Positions 9,536 to 17,383 of a stretch of 25,660 bases of DNA are shown here, one piece after another. Position 1 is the stretch's first letter, and every line of letters begins with the position of its first letter. The notes beneath the pieces were generated by a model. The model was not told the origin of the DNA. It did not search any database and worked only from the letters and a program-made list of their open reading frames with translations. Both the position numbers and the translations under genes were made by a program. Location: assembly GCA_002410925.1 (NCBI GenBank), contig DHPR01000039.1, forward strand, positions 1-25,660, given 5' to 3'. Origin of the DNA: UBA5359 sp002410925 [NCBI: bacterium UBP13_UBA5359]. GTDB taxonomy: Bacteria > UBP13 > UBA5359.

Positions 9536-9910
9536 ATGGCAACGCTTCGTATAATGGGGATTGCATTTATAAGCATCCTGCTGGTGGGCTTAGTTAACTG
9601 GGGTTTCTTTCATCCACCTGCAAAGCCTTCCAGTGTAGAGCAGAAAATTGTAGAGCACTACAACAAAAAGTTACAGGAACTGAGTGAAGTGCAACAGGGC
9701 CTGCCAGCGGCCGATCCTGTTGCGACGGTATCCGCTGCCAGGCGAGATATTGCAGCCGCCAACGGCGTGACCGCAGAGCAGCTTGATGCCATATTGAAAA
9801 AGTCCAAAGCCTGGAATGAATATGCTGCCAAGCATCCTGAAGTTGTGGAAAAGAGCGTTATAGAACGTCACGGGCAAGATGGCGCTTCTCAACAGGAGTA
9901 TGGGGATTGA
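9536..9910 (+). CDS. Small membrane-anchored or exported protein of unknown function
   Basis: This 124-residue protein starts with a hydrophobic segment ('MGIAFISILLVGLVNWGFF') that would anchor it or act as a signal. It is followed by a charged, Ala- and Glu-rich helical region that could be coiled-coil ('EQKIVEHYNKKLQELSEVQ', 'EQLDAILKKSKAWNEY'). There is no cysteine and no recognised domain. A good ribosome binding site (AGGAGG at 9526-9531) precedes the ATG. It sits 10 bases after the exported protein and is probably cotranscribed with it. It is followed by a strong hairpin at 9959-9985. Confidence 0.65.
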   Translation: MATLRIMGIAFISILLVGLVNWGFFHPPAKPSSVEQKIVEHYNKKLQELSEVQQGLPAADPVATVSAARRDIAAANGVTAEQLDAILKKSKAWNEYAAKHPEVVEKSVIERHGQDGASQQEYGD

Positions 9911-9924
9911 TAGGATTTCAAATT

Positions 9925-9948
9925 ACCGGACATAAGACCGGACATAAG
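9925..9948. repeat. Tandem 12-base repeat
   Basis: ACCGGACATAAG occurs twice head to tail immediately after the small membrane protein gene and just before a perfect hairpin. Function is unknown. Confidence 0.8.
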
Positions 9949-9958
9949 AATTAATGGA

Positions 9959-9985
9959 GATGTCGGCGGCAGTAACGCCGACATC
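9959..9985 (+). terminator. Perfect 10-bp hairpin, possible terminator
   Basis: GATGTCGGCG pairs perfectly with CGCCGACATC around the loop GCAGTAA. It is followed by ATATTTGG, which is a poor T-tract, so termination may be weak or factor-assisted. The position, 49 bases after a stop codon, fits an operon end. The remainder of 9986-10130 shows no gene. Confidence 0.55.
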
Positions 9986-10130
9986 ATATTTGGATTGCTT
10001 ATACGTGTTTCCGGCACTAAAATTGCCGATGCCGGCTCTAGAAGAGCGTGAACGACCGTATTCATCTGTTTGCGCCTTTCAGCTGTCCGGAAATAGTCTG
10101 GCGGCTTTCTCAGGTTAAAAGGATAAGCGG

Positions 10131-10853
10131 ATGAAATTGAAATACAGGTTCAGATCAGGGTTGGATATAGATATTCTGTTGGCAACTCTTTTGCTTCTTA
10201 TATTCTTTATGCTGCCGTTTTTCATGGGGCTTATGGATATAAGCCTTCTATCGATGTTTGATATTCTACTTTACGTATGGTTTAAACTCTGGCAATCTCT
10301 AATAATTCTCTTCTTCTGGCTGCTGCCCTTCTCTTTACCGCAGCTTCAATCCTGGTTGCCCTGCTTTGATGCTTTTATGGCTGTTTTGCTCTTACCGCTG
10401 GGTTTTTATCTCTTTCTAACCTGGACGAAAGAGCGTGAACTGATACCGGTAGCATTCTCGCTTATCGGAGCTTCGCTAATTTGGCTGGGAAGCATAATGG
10501 CTGGAACAGAGCGATCAATTCTCTTGTGGAAACCCGATTATGCAGATATAGCCGCTGGAGCGGCGGAGGTGCTGTTGCGATGGGGAGCGGCAGAGAAGAT
10601 GCCCGGTATAGGGTCTTTTCTTCTTCTGCTGGGAGAGGGGATACTGCTGGCCGGTCTTGTGGCAACGGTAATAGTGCTGGCGGCGGAACTGGCGCAGAGG
10701 CGCTTCAATCATCACAGCATTGCCCTGAGCTATTCTATGTTGCCGGCTATAGCTGCCATGATCTGGTTGAAAGCCTGGATTCCGGCAGCGCTGCTGGTAT
10801 TTTTATGGGCGCTTTATCATGATAAGGCAGGAAGATATATTCATGAGTGTTAG
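10131..10853 (+). CDS. Multi-pass membrane protein of unknown function
   Basis: This 240-residue protein has about six hydrophobic segments: around 'LLATLLLLIFFMLPFFMG', 'SLIILFFWLLPFSL', 'FMAVLLLPLGFYLFLTW', 'FSLIGASLIWLGSIMAG', 'LLLLGEGILLAGLVATVIVL' and 'AIAAMIWLKAWIPAALLVFL'. No transport or enzymatic signature was recognised. The gene stands alone between a hairpin upstream and a new promoter-like sequence overlapping its 3' end. An ATG start at 10131 follows the AAAGGA-like sequence 'aaaaggataagcgg'. Confidence 0.7.
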   Translation: MKLKYRFRSGLDIDILLATLLLLIFFMLPFFMGLMDISLLSMFDILLYVWFKLWQSLIILFFWLLPFSLPQLQSWLPCFDAFMAVLLLPLGFYLFLTWTKERELIPVAFSLIGASLIWLGSIMAGTERSILLWKPDYADIAAGAAEVLLRWGAAEKMPGIGSFLLLLGEGILLAGLVATVIVLAAELAQRRFNHHSIALSYSMLPAIAAMIWLKAWIPAALLVFLWALYHDKAGRYIHEC

Positions 10854-10879
10854 AACATGGAGGCGATTGGTGGTATAAT
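10851..10879 (+). promoter_or_regulatory. Candidate extended -10 promoter with a long leader
   Basis: TGGTATAAT (-10 at 10874-10879 with an upstream TG) is perfect in the -10 but has a weak -35 (TAGAAC, 10851-10856, 17-base spacing). The start would be near 10886, leaving about 120 bases of leader before the 11005 gene. The leader ends in the 12-base palindrome GAAAAGCTTTTC (10982-10993), which abuts the ribosome binding site. Confidence 0.45.
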
Positions 10880-11004
10880 TCCTGAGGCAGGTAACCCGAG
10901 ATAGCCTGAAGACCCGATTTCCAACATGACTAGAAGGCTTGAGATGTCTGCCGGAGCGCAGAGTAATCCAGTTTTTAGACCGAAAAGCTTTTCAGGAGGA
11001 TAAC

Positions 11005-11688
11005 ATGACGGAGATAGTTGATATCTTTGCCGAGAATAATATGACTTTGATTCTTTCACTGCCGGCCAATGATCCGGCTCTGGCCAGGGCTGCAATTGCC
11101 GGCGGAGCGGATATGGTCAAGACACATATACATCTAAAACATCAAGCCAGCGGGACGGGCTTCGGCAATCTGGAAGAAGAGCGCCAGGCGCTTCTTAGCA
11201 TTCTGGAGGCGGTGGATGTTCCGGTAGGCCTGGTCATAGGAGCGGCAAAGACGGCAGATGAAGCGGAGATGGATGAAGTGGAGAGCATGGGATTTGCTTA
11301 CATAGATGCCTACGCTCATCATTTGCCGGCCTGGATGATGGCCCGGAGCCGGTTGCCGCGTATGGTAGCCGTTGAGGAGAGATATATAGACCTTATTCCG
11401 CAGTTTGAGAATCTGGGTATGGATATGGTAGAGGCCGCAGTGGTGCCGCACCAGGAATACGGTTTGCCGTTGAATTTATATGACCTGGGTATCTATGGGC
11501 ATATTTGTGAAATGACCGACCTTCCGGTTGTAGTGCCTACACAGAAAGCTATTCGTCCCGATGAGATAGCCATGCTGGCCGATGCAGGTATATCGGCATT
11601 GATGATCGGCGCTATAGTGACCGGCAGCACATCCGACAGCATTGAGAAGGTAACAGCGGAGTATCGCCAGGCTATAGATAAGCTTTGA
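11005..11688 (+). CDS. TIM-barrel-like protein of unknown specificity
   Basis: This 227-residue soluble protein has the alternating strand-helix pattern of a (beta/alpha)8 barrel. Early on is 'LPANDPALARAAIAGGADMV' and at the end 'EIAMLADAGISALMIGAI', which resembles the C-terminal phosphate-binding loop of ribulose-phosphate-binding barrels such as NanE or PdxS. I cannot assign a reaction. The frame is open from 10939, but an ideal AGGAGGA (10994-11000) precedes ATG 11005, so that start is chosen. It lies 87 bases upstream of a Nif3-like gene on the same strand. Confidence 0.7.
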   Translation: MTEIVDIFAENNMTLILSLPANDPALARAAIAGGADMVKTHIHLKHQASGTGFGNLEEERQALLSILEAVDVPVGLVIGAAKTADEAEMDEVESMGFAYIDAYAHHLPAWMMARSRLPRMVAVEERYIDLIPQFENLGMDMVEAAVVPHQEYGLPLNLYDLGIYGHICEMTDLPVVVPTQKAIRPDEIAMLADAGISALMIGAIVTGSTSDSIEKVTAEYRQAIDKL

Positions 11689-11775
11689 AAAAAGGCAAGC
11701 CCGTGTGCTTGTCTGAGAAATCCTAAAACCGATAACTGCGCTCGTAGGCGCAATTAAAGCAGGAGGTAAATAATC

Positions 11776-12720
11776 ATGAAATTAGGAAAGATCTATGAAA
11801 CAGCCGTACGCGCAGGGATGGAGGCCGATCCGAGAGGCCTGCCGGAGGTATACCGCTATATGGAAAAGGTCAGGCAGGATTATGAAGCTTTGCCTGAGAC
11901 AAAGAAGGAACGCTTCGACAAAGAGAGGCTCACCAATCCGTATGCCGATACCCGGCTGCTTTATGGCGATTCCGACCTGGAAGTAAAATGCTTGATTGCC
12001 GGCATAGATATGGAGATGGGCGAGGTTATGCTGGCTGAGCGGCTGAATGAAAAAGGTGCCGGTATCGACCTCATTCTGGCTCACCATCCTGAAGGAAGCG
12101 CCATGGCTCAGTTCTATCAGGTTATGCATATGCAGGCGGATATTATGGCTGGATATGGTGTGCCTGTATCCGTAGCCGAGGCAGTGCTGCCGGGCAGAAT
12201 AAGTGAGGTTGAGCGTCGCGTGATGCCTGCAAATCACCAAAGAGCCGTTGATGCCGCCAGGCTGCTGAACTTGCCGATGATGTGCATCCATACCCCCTGT
12301 GACAACATGGTTACCGAATATCTGCAGAAGATGCTTGATGCTGCAGAGCCCTACTACCTGGATGATCTGATCGAGCTGCTTAACGATGTACCAGAGTACG
12401 ATATAGCAAGTAAGAACAATGCCGGTCCCAGGATAGTATTGGGCGATGGCAAGCGCCGATCCGGCAAGATTAAGGTGGATATGACGGGCGGTACCGGTGG
12501 CCCCAAGGAGTACATGGAGGCTCTGGTTCGCGCCGGCGTAAGCACCATTGTAGGCATGCATATCAGCGAAGAGAATTATAAAGCTGCCGATGAAGCACAT
12601 CTCAACGTGGTTATTGGCGGACATATTTCCAGCGATACCATCGGGATGAATCTTTTGCTGGATAAAATAGAGCCTGTGAAAGTGGTAGAATGCTCCGGCT
12701 TCAGACGAATCAAGCGCTGA
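11776..12720 (+). CDS. Nif3-like (DUF34-type) metal-binding protein
   Basis: The 314-residue protein carries features of the NIF3/YbgI family, which binds a dinuclear metal site and is often annotated 'GTP cyclohydrolase I type 2'. These are 'DLILAHHPEGSA' (paired histidines), 'MCIHTPCDNMV' (the His and Asp site) and the late 'GGHISSDTIGMNLLLD' with a further His. The N-terminal 60 residues ('AVRAGMEADPRGLPEVYRYM') look like an extension outside the core. The true substrate of this family is unsettled. A strong AGGAGGT (11761-11767) precedes the ATG. The stop overlaps the start of the next gene as TGATG, so the two are translationally coupled. Confidence 0.75.
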   Translation: MKLGKIYETAVRAGMEADPRGLPEVYRYMEKVRQDYEALPETKKERFDKERLTNPYADTRLLYGDSDLEVKCLIAGIDMEMGEVMLAERLNEKGAGIDLILAHHPEGSAMAQFYQVMHMQADIMAGYGVPVSVAEAVLPGRISEVERRVMPANHQRAVDAARLLNLPMMCIHTPCDNMVTEYLQKMLDAAEPYYLDDLIELLNDVPEYDIASKNNAGPRIVLGDGKRRSGKIKVDMTGGTGGPKEYMEALVRAGVSTIVGMHISEENYKAADEAHLNVVIGGHISSDTIGMNLLLDKIEPVKVVECSGFRRIKR

Positions 12721-13010
12721 TGGAGCGTAACAATCCCTTTTATCATCTAAAGAAAGGCTGTGTGGAGAGAGAGATCAGCCTCAGACATCTGACGGTGTCT
12801 GAGGCGCTTTCTCTTCTGGATAAATATCTGGATGATGCCTTTCTGGCAGGCCTGCCCACAGTTAGAATCATTCACGGACGACACGGCGGCACTCTGCGCC
12901 GGGAGGTCAGAAAGTTTTTGGATCAACATCCTCATGTGAAATCATGGCGCCCTGCCGACATCTTTGAGGGTGGTTTGGGAGTGACCGTAGCGTATTTATA
13001 TGAAATTTAA
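12720..13010 (+). CDS. Small stand-alone Smr/MutS2 C-terminal-like protein
   Basis: This 96-residue protein resembles the Smr domain found at the C-terminus of MutS2. Visible features are a helix-forming 'TVSEALSLLDKYLDDAFLAG', the core 'VRIIHGRHGGTLRREV' and the closing 'GGLGVTVAYL'. The N-terminal 'LDLHG' motif, usual in nuclease-active Smr domains, is replaced by 'ISLRHL', so activity is uncertain. The start at 12720 overlaps the previous stop (TGATG). An earlier in-frame ATG at 12690 lies inside the Nif3-like gene and lacks support. Smr domains bind or cut nucleic acids or rescue collided ribosomes; the role here is unknown. Confidence 0.7.
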   Translation: MERNNPFYHLKKGCVEREISLRHLTVSEALSLLDKYLDDAFLAGLPTVRIIHGRHGGTLRREVRKFLDQHPHVKSWRPADIFEGGLGVTVAYLYEI

Positions 13011-13051
13011 GCGTTGCTTGAATTTCAGAGGCTGAAGCAGGTTGCCCAAGC

Positions 13052-13798
13052 TTAGGTTTCCGGCATATTTAAAAGCCTGGGTGCCTCGTTGAACCAGTGG
13101 CTCTTGAAAGATTCGGTATCGTTCCAGGTGATGACAAAATCCATCAATGGAGCGTTGGGATGCCGTTTCTGCCAAAGATAAACCCAGGCGGCGGCATAGC
13201 TGTATGCCCAATGTTCATCGAGCAAGCGTTGGCGGCACTCGCTATCACTGCTGATAGCAGGTAGAAGGTGTTGCTTCAGTTCATTGGGAATATCGGGGTC
13301 GGATAGAAATTTCTTCTCTATATTTTTAGCTGTGACAATGCTCATTTGCAAGGGGCCAAAGGTCTTGCCGATAGGCAATCCCTTGGAGCAGGCATAGTTC
13401 TGCAGATCCGTCCAGATATTGGCGTAACTGCGTTCGAGCACAGTAATGGCGTACAGCAGCTCAGGATTGCGCAGATGAAATCTTTTTGCAGCCAGCTGTG
13501 CGCGCTGCGAATTGTAATTTTTATCGGGGGTTTCGTCTCTTAAAGCCATTACCACTCTATGCTCCATGCCGCTCTGTATGGTTGTGGCAGGTTGCGCTTT
13601 AGATAGAGTGGCGCGCCACTTCCGGTTCTCATCGGGACGCAAGGTATAATAATAGCTGTCGAAGATAGCAATAGAAAAGCCCTCTTTAGCCATGACATAG
13701 AATTTGTTTTCGTATTCTATTCTGGCTGTAGCCGGCAACAGCAGCAGAAGCACGGTTATAACGGCAGTTTTTATTAATACCGTTGTATTACGGCTCAT
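13052..13798 (-). CDS. Exported protein, possibly lysozyme-fold
   Basis: The 248-residue protein starts with a clear signal sequence ('LIKTAVITVLLLLLPATAR'). I do not recognise the family with certainty. The stretch 'YAITVLERSYANIW' followed by 'GPLQMSIVTAKNI' resembles the catalytic Glu helix and the 'G-x-MQ...TA' motif of lysozyme-like transglycosylases. This is a weak pattern match, and the spacing was not verified. The frame is open from a TTG at 13819, but GGAGAG nine bases before the ATG at 13798 supports the shorter start. It is the only confident minus-strand gene in the first 24 kb and converges on the Smr-like gene with a 41-base gap. Confidence 0.7.
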   Translation of the reverse strand: MSRNTTVLIKTAVITVLLLLLPATARIEYENKFYVMAKEGFSIAIFDSYYYTLRPDENRKWRATLSKAQPATTIQSGMEHRVVMALRDETPDKNYNSQRAQLAAKRFHLRNPELLYAITVLERSYANIWTDLQNYACSKGLPIGKTFGPLQMSIVTAKNIEKKFLSDPDIPNELKQHLLPAISSDSECRQRLLDEHWAYSYAAAWVYLWQKRHPNAPLMDFVITWNDTESFKSHWFNEAPRLLNMPET

Positions 13799-13865
13799 GG
13801 TTGGATTCTCTCCGATCAACCCGATCTATGTATGCCCAACGGGATGCATACCCCTTTCTAACCTA

Positions 13866-13871
13866 ATTATA
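13866..13871 (-). promoter_or_regulatory. Candidate extended -10 promoter for the minus-strand exported gene
   Basis: On the minus strand the sequence reads TGCTATAAT, a perfect -10 with an upstream TG; no good -35 is seen. Between it and the ATG lies a hairpin-capable palindrome (GTATGC...GCATAC, 13830-13851) in the predicted leader. Confidence 0.45.
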
Positions 13872-14055
13872 GCATATAACAATCATAATGAGTCATGAAT
13901 TATTCTTATATATTCCCAGTATTGTTATCTGCTGAAACGGATGATTTAATATGCTGAAAGGCAACAATCAGAGCGCTGAATCTTTTGATATATCAACGGT
14001 TTAAGGTTAATAATTGAAGAATAAGTCGGTATTTTGAAAATAAAGACGCTTCTCC

Positions 14056-14104
14056 TTAAAGACTTAAGAGAGTGTTGGCCTTATACTATGGTTAAGGTCT
14101 TTAA
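14056..14104 (+). promoter_or_regulatory. Inverted repeat upstream of the oxidoreductase pair, possible operator
   Basis: TTAAAGACTTAA (14056-14067) and TTAAGGTCTTTAA (14092-14104) are near-perfect inverted copies with one extra base. They flank a TATACT -10-like hexamer (14082-14087). The layout fits a regulator site or a stem-loop controlling the downstream genes. No cognate regulator is in the window. Apart from this and the opposing promoter, 13799-14140 shows no gene. Confidence 0.4.
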
Positions 14105-14140
14105 AGATCGATGAGTATATATTCGGTGGGAGGAAGATCG

Positions 14141-15043
14141 ATGCTGGACGGTAAAGAGATCAAGGTGGCGGTAATCGGATTGGATACCAGCCACAGTGTG
14201 GTATTTACGGAGCTGATGCAATCTCCTGATTGCTCTGCCGAAAAGAGAGTTTCGGGGTTGAAAGCGATAAGTTGCCTGCGCTTTCCTACACCTTTTCAGA
14301 GTGAGGAAGGGTTGGATGCAAGGCAGAAACAGATGGAAGGCTGGGGCGTAAAAGTAACCACTGATTTCGATGAAGCCGTAGCCGATTGCGATGCTGTAAT
14401 GCTGGAGATCAATGACCCTGCCTATCATCTGGAATATTTCAGCCGCTGTGCCGATCTGGGCAAGCCGATATTCCTGGATAAGCCCATGGCCGGCAATATT
14501 GCGGAGGGCAGAAAGATCTATGAATTGGCAAAGAGCAAAAACTTGAAGGTATTTTCCACATCGACGCTGCGCTTTGTGCCTCAGCTGCTGGAAGCCTGCG
14601 TACAGATGCCCGAGCCCTATTTTACCACTACTTACGGACCGTTGGGCGTGGCTCCGGCAGGCAGTTCCATAATCTGGTATGGAGTTCATTCCTTTGAAAT
14701 GCTGCAGCGGGCCATGGGAGCGGGCGCAGCCACAGTTAAGACCGTAGAGGATAAAGCTGGAGCGGTCTCGGTGGTGGAATATGGCGACGGACGCCGCGGT
14801 GTAGTAGAGCTCACCGTAGGAGCCGGCATATACGGCGGCTGTCTGCGTAGCAAAGAGAAGGCGGCGCCCTACGTGGTGGATATGAGCCGGCATTATCCCG
14901 ATTTGCTGCTTGAGATAGAGAAATTCTTCCGAACGGGAGAGGCGCCGATCCCCTTGGAAACCACCTTCGAAGTTATGGCTATGCTGGATGCAGCAGAGCG
15001 CTCCTTTAAGGGCGGAAAAAAAGAATCTGTGGAGGTCGCATAA
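14141..15043 (+). CDS. Gfo/Idh/MocA-family oxidoreductase (first of pair)
   Basis: This 300-residue protein has the N-terminal Rossmann pattern 'KVAVIGLDTSHSVVF' and the 'PIFLDKPMAGN' motif, whose Lys-Pro corresponds to the conserved 'EKP' of Gfo/Idh/MocA dehydrogenases. The glycine fingerprint is altered (G-L-D-T-S-H rather than GxGxxG), so NAD(P) binding may differ from that of the second gene. The family usually oxidises or reduces cyclitols and sugar derivatives. An upstream in-frame ATG exists at 14111, but GGAGGAAG just before 14141 identifies the better start. The next oxidoreductase begins 2 bases after the stop, so the pair is one transcript. Confidence 0.82.
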   Translation: MLDGKEIKVAVIGLDTSHSVVFTELMQSPDCSAEKRVSGLKAISCLRFPTPFQSEEGLDARQKQMEGWGVKVTTDFDEAVADCDAVMLEINDPAYHLEYFSRCADLGKPIFLDKPMAGNIAEGRKIYELAKSKNLKVFSTSTLRFVPQLLEACVQMPEPYFTTTYGPLGVAPAGSSIIWYGVHSFEMLQRAMGAGAATVKTVEDKAGAVSVVEYGDGRRGVVELTVGAGIYGGCLRSKEKAAPYVVDMSRHYPDLLLEIEKFFRTGEAPIPLETTFEVMAMLDAAERSFKGGKKESVEVA

Positions 15044-15045
15044 TC

Positions 15046-16101
15046 ATGAAGAAGATAAGAGTAGGTATCATAGGCCAGGGCAGAAGTGGCCGGGAGATTC
15101 ACGATCAGTCATTTAGAAAGCTGGTTTCCGATAAGTATCAGGTAGTGGCGGTGGCAGATTCGTTGGAGGAGCGCTGCCGCAGAGCTGAAGAGGAGTTCGG
15201 CTACGCAACATATACCGATTACAGAGAGATGCTGAAGCGTGATGACCTGGATTTGGTTGTTAATGCTTCTCCCAGTCATCTGCATGTTCCTATAACTGCC
15301 GAAGCACTGGATGCCGGTTTCAATGTATTAACAGAGAAACCGCTGGCTCGCAAGGCTGCTGATGTGGATATGCTGATTGCAAAGGCTAAGGCCGCGGGTA
15401 AGTTCTTTGCCGTCTTTCAACAATCACGTTTTGCTCCCTACTACCTGCAGGTAAATAAGATTATCGATTCCGGTTTGTTGGGACGTATAGTCATGGTCAA
15501 GATTGCCTTCAACGGTTTTGCCCGTAGGTGGGATTGGCAGACGCTGCAGGATATGGATGGCGGCAGTTTGCTTAATACCGGTCCCCATCCGCTGGATCAG
15601 GCACTGCATTTTGTCGGGCGTGATGCTATGCCACAGGTATTATGCCTGATGGATAGAACCGATAATTCTTTCGGCGACGCCGAAGATCATGTCAAGCTTA
15701 TTATGCATCGTCAGGGCAAACCTACGGTGGATCTGGAGATATCCTCATGTTGTGCTTATCCGTTGTACACTTATCAGGTATTCGGTACCAGAGGCGGTCT
15801 TACCGGCAACATGACGCATATCGACTGGAAGTACTTTAATTCTGAAGAGATGCCGCAACAGGATTTAATCAGAGAACCTTTGCCCGGGCCGAGCTACTGC
15901 GGCGAGGAGCTTAAATGGCATGAAGAGAGTTGGGACGTGCCGGAAGATGAATCCAATCTTTTCTATACCATGGCCAGGAGATTTTATAACAACATTTATG
16001 ATGCTCTGCTAAAGGGCGCTCCCCTGGAGGTTAAATTGGAGCATGTGCGGCAGCAGATAGCTGTGATAGAGGAGTGCCACAGGCAGAACAAGATGGATTA
16101 A
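15046..16101 (+). CDS. Gfo/Idh/MocA-family oxidoreductase (second of pair)
   Basis: This 351-residue protein has the Rossmann motif 'RVGIIGQGRSGREIH', then 'VVNASPSHLHVPI' and the signature 'NVLTEKPLARKAADV' (Glu-Lys-Pro). The C-terminal half carries the alpha/beta substrate domain, with 'GGSLLNTGPHPLDQALHFVG' supplying the histidine of the active site. It belongs with NAD(P)-dependent dehydrogenases of inositols, glucosides or sugar acids; the substrate is unknown. It is only 2 bases downstream of the first oxidoreductase and is followed by a strong terminator, so the two form a dedicated two-gene operon. Confidence 0.9.
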   Translation: MKKIRVGIIGQGRSGREIHDQSFRKLVSDKYQVVAVADSLEERCRRAEEEFGYATYTDYREMLKRDDLDLVVNASPSHLHVPITAEALDAGFNVLTEKPLARKAADVDMLIAKAKAAGKFFAVFQQSRFAPYYLQVNKIIDSGLLGRIVMVKIAFNGFARRWDWQTLQDMDGGSLLNTGPHPLDQALHFVGRDAMPQVLCLMDRTDNSFGDAEDHVKLIMHRQGKPTVDLEISSCCAYPLYTYQVFGTRGGLTGNMTHIDWKYFNSEEMPQQDLIREPLPGPSYCGEELKWHEESWDVPEDESNLFYTMARRFYNNIYDALLKGAPLEVKLEHVRQQIAVIEECHRQNKMD

Positions 16102-16128
16102 GAGTATAACGCAACAGTGTAGGCGGAA

Positions 16129-16170
16129 GGCGGCCCCGGTAACGGCAAGGATACCGGGGCTGCCTTTTGT
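16129..16170 (+). terminator. Rho-independent terminator of the oxidoreductase operon
   Basis: GGCGGCCCCGGTA (16129-16141) pairs with TACCGGGGCTGCC (16152-16164), 13 positions with one G-U, followed by TTTTGTTT. Confidence 0.9.
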
Positions 16171-16200
16171 TTGCTATGCCTTGAAACTCCCCCGCTCTTC

Positions 16201-16229
16201 TTGACGTATGTCTCCTTTCCTCGTAGAAT
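16201..16229 (+). promoter_or_regulatory. Probable promoter of the DAHP synthase gene
   Basis: TTGACG (16201-16206) and TAGAAT (16224-16229) are separated by 17 bases. The start would be near 16236, giving a leader of about 70 bases. I found no T-box or attenuator in it. Confidence 0.65.
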
Positions 16230-16307
16230 AAATCTATCTTGATTTTTCCGGCAGATTTTTCGTCAAACAATTTAAAAAGTGATCTCGGCAAGGGAGGGTA
16301 AAGGGAT

Positions 16308-17339
16308 ATGATCATAGTCATGGAGCGCGGCAGCGGCGAGGAGCAGCTGCAAATTGTAATTGGTGAGATCAAGGCTTTTGGCTATGATCCTCACGTCATA
16401 CGCGGCACCGATCGGACAGTGGTCGGCGCCGTAGGAGATGAAAGGGGTAAGACCCGGCTGCAGGCGCTGGAGAGCTTTGACGGCGTGGAGCAGGTTATTC
16501 CCATTCTGAAGCCCTTTAAGTTGGCCAGTACCGAGGTCAAGCAGGAGCGCAGTATCGTTGAACTGGCCAATGGTCTCAAAATAGGCGGAGGTCATCTGGC
16601 CGTCATGGCCGGACCATGCTCAGTAGAAAGTGAAGAGCAGCTGCTGGAAACCGCACGGCGGGTAAAGGCCGCCGGAGCCAACGTTTTGCGTGGCGGAGCC
16701 TTTAAGCCACGCACCTCACCCTATGCTTTTCAGGGTTTGGCAGAGGAAGGCCTCAGGTTGATGTCCAGGGCCAAAGAAGAGACCGGATTGCCGATTATCA
16801 CGGAAGTTATAGCACCAGAGGATGTGGATCTGGTAGCCGAATATGCAGATATCGTCCAGGTAGGCGCCAGGAACATGAGCAACTTTGCCTTGCTGCGCCG
16901 GCTGGGAGGTATCCGCAAACCGGTTATGTTAAAGCGGGGGATGTCCGCTACTGTCGAGGAATTTCTGATGTCTGCCGAATATATTCTGTCGGAGGGCAAT
17001 TACAATGTCATTCTTTGCGAGCGTGGTATCCGTACCTTTGAGACGGCTACTCGCTTCACCTTCGATATCAATGCCATACCGCTGTTACATAATCTTACCC
17101 ATCTGCCGGTAATTGCCGACCCCAGCCATGCCACCGGACAATGGCGCCTGGTGGAGCCGATAGCCAAAGCTGCTCTGGCCGCCGGAGCCGACGGCCTGAT
17201 GATTGAAGTGCATATCGATCCGGTTCACGCCTTTTCCGACGGAGCGCAATCGCTGCGGCCGGACACTTTCGGAAAGATGATGAAGAACATCCTGCCCTAT
17301 GCGGAGCTGAGCGGATTGAAGCTGCCCGAATTTGATTGA
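16308..17339 (+). CDS. aroF: 3-deoxy-7-phosphoheptulonate (DAHP) synthase, type I-beta
   Basis: The enzyme condenses phosphoenolpyruvate and erythrose-4-phosphate into DAHP, the first step of the shikimate pathway. At 343 residues it has the N-terminal ferredoxin-like regulatory domain of the I-beta class (about residues 1-75), which binds aromatic amino acids in characterised relatives. The catalytic barrel follows. Diagnostic blocks are '[18 protein letters not shown]', '[17 protein letters not shown]', '[19 protein letters not shown]', '[10 protein letters not shown]' and '[11 protein letters not shown]'. It is monocistronic here: it has its own promoter, and its stop codon overlaps the -35 box of ssrA. 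Confidence 0.96.
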   Translation: MIIVMERGSGEEQLQIVIGEIKAFGYDPHVIRGTDRTVVGAVGDERGKTRLQALESFDGVEQVIPILKPFKLASTEVKQERSIVELANGLKIGGGHLAVMAGPCSVESEEQLLETARRVKAAGANVLRGGAFKPRTSPYAFQGLAEEGLRLMSRAKEETGLPIITEVIAPEDVDLVAEYADIVQVGARNMSNFALLRRLGGIRKPVMLKRGMSATVEEFLMSAEYILSEGNYNVILCERGIRTFETATRFTFDINAIPLLHNLTHLPVIADPSHATGQWRLVEPIAKAALAAGADGLMIEVHIDPVHAFSDGAQSLRPDTFGKMMKNILPYAELSGLKLPEFD

Positions 17340-17363
17340 CACGGTATCACAATATGGTATGAT
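17336..17363 (+). promoter_or_regulatory. ssrA promoter
   Basis: A perfect TTGACA (17336-17341) lies 16 bases from TATGAT (17358-17363), which also has an upstream TG. The -35 overlaps the aroF stop codon. The predicted start is near 17370, about 14 bases before the mature tmRNA 5' end, consistent with 5' processing. Confidence 0.8.
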
Positions 17364-17383
17364 TTATAGAGTGACTTCATCAT

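Noticed and set aside
10341-10352. TTCAATCC resembling a CRISPR repeat end
   Set aside because: It is an isolated 8-base match inside a membrane protein gene with no hairpin or partner.
11782-12624. 280-codon minus-strand frame
   Set aside because: It is antisense to the Nif3-like gene, has no recognisable motifs, and its coding potential mirrors the sense gene.
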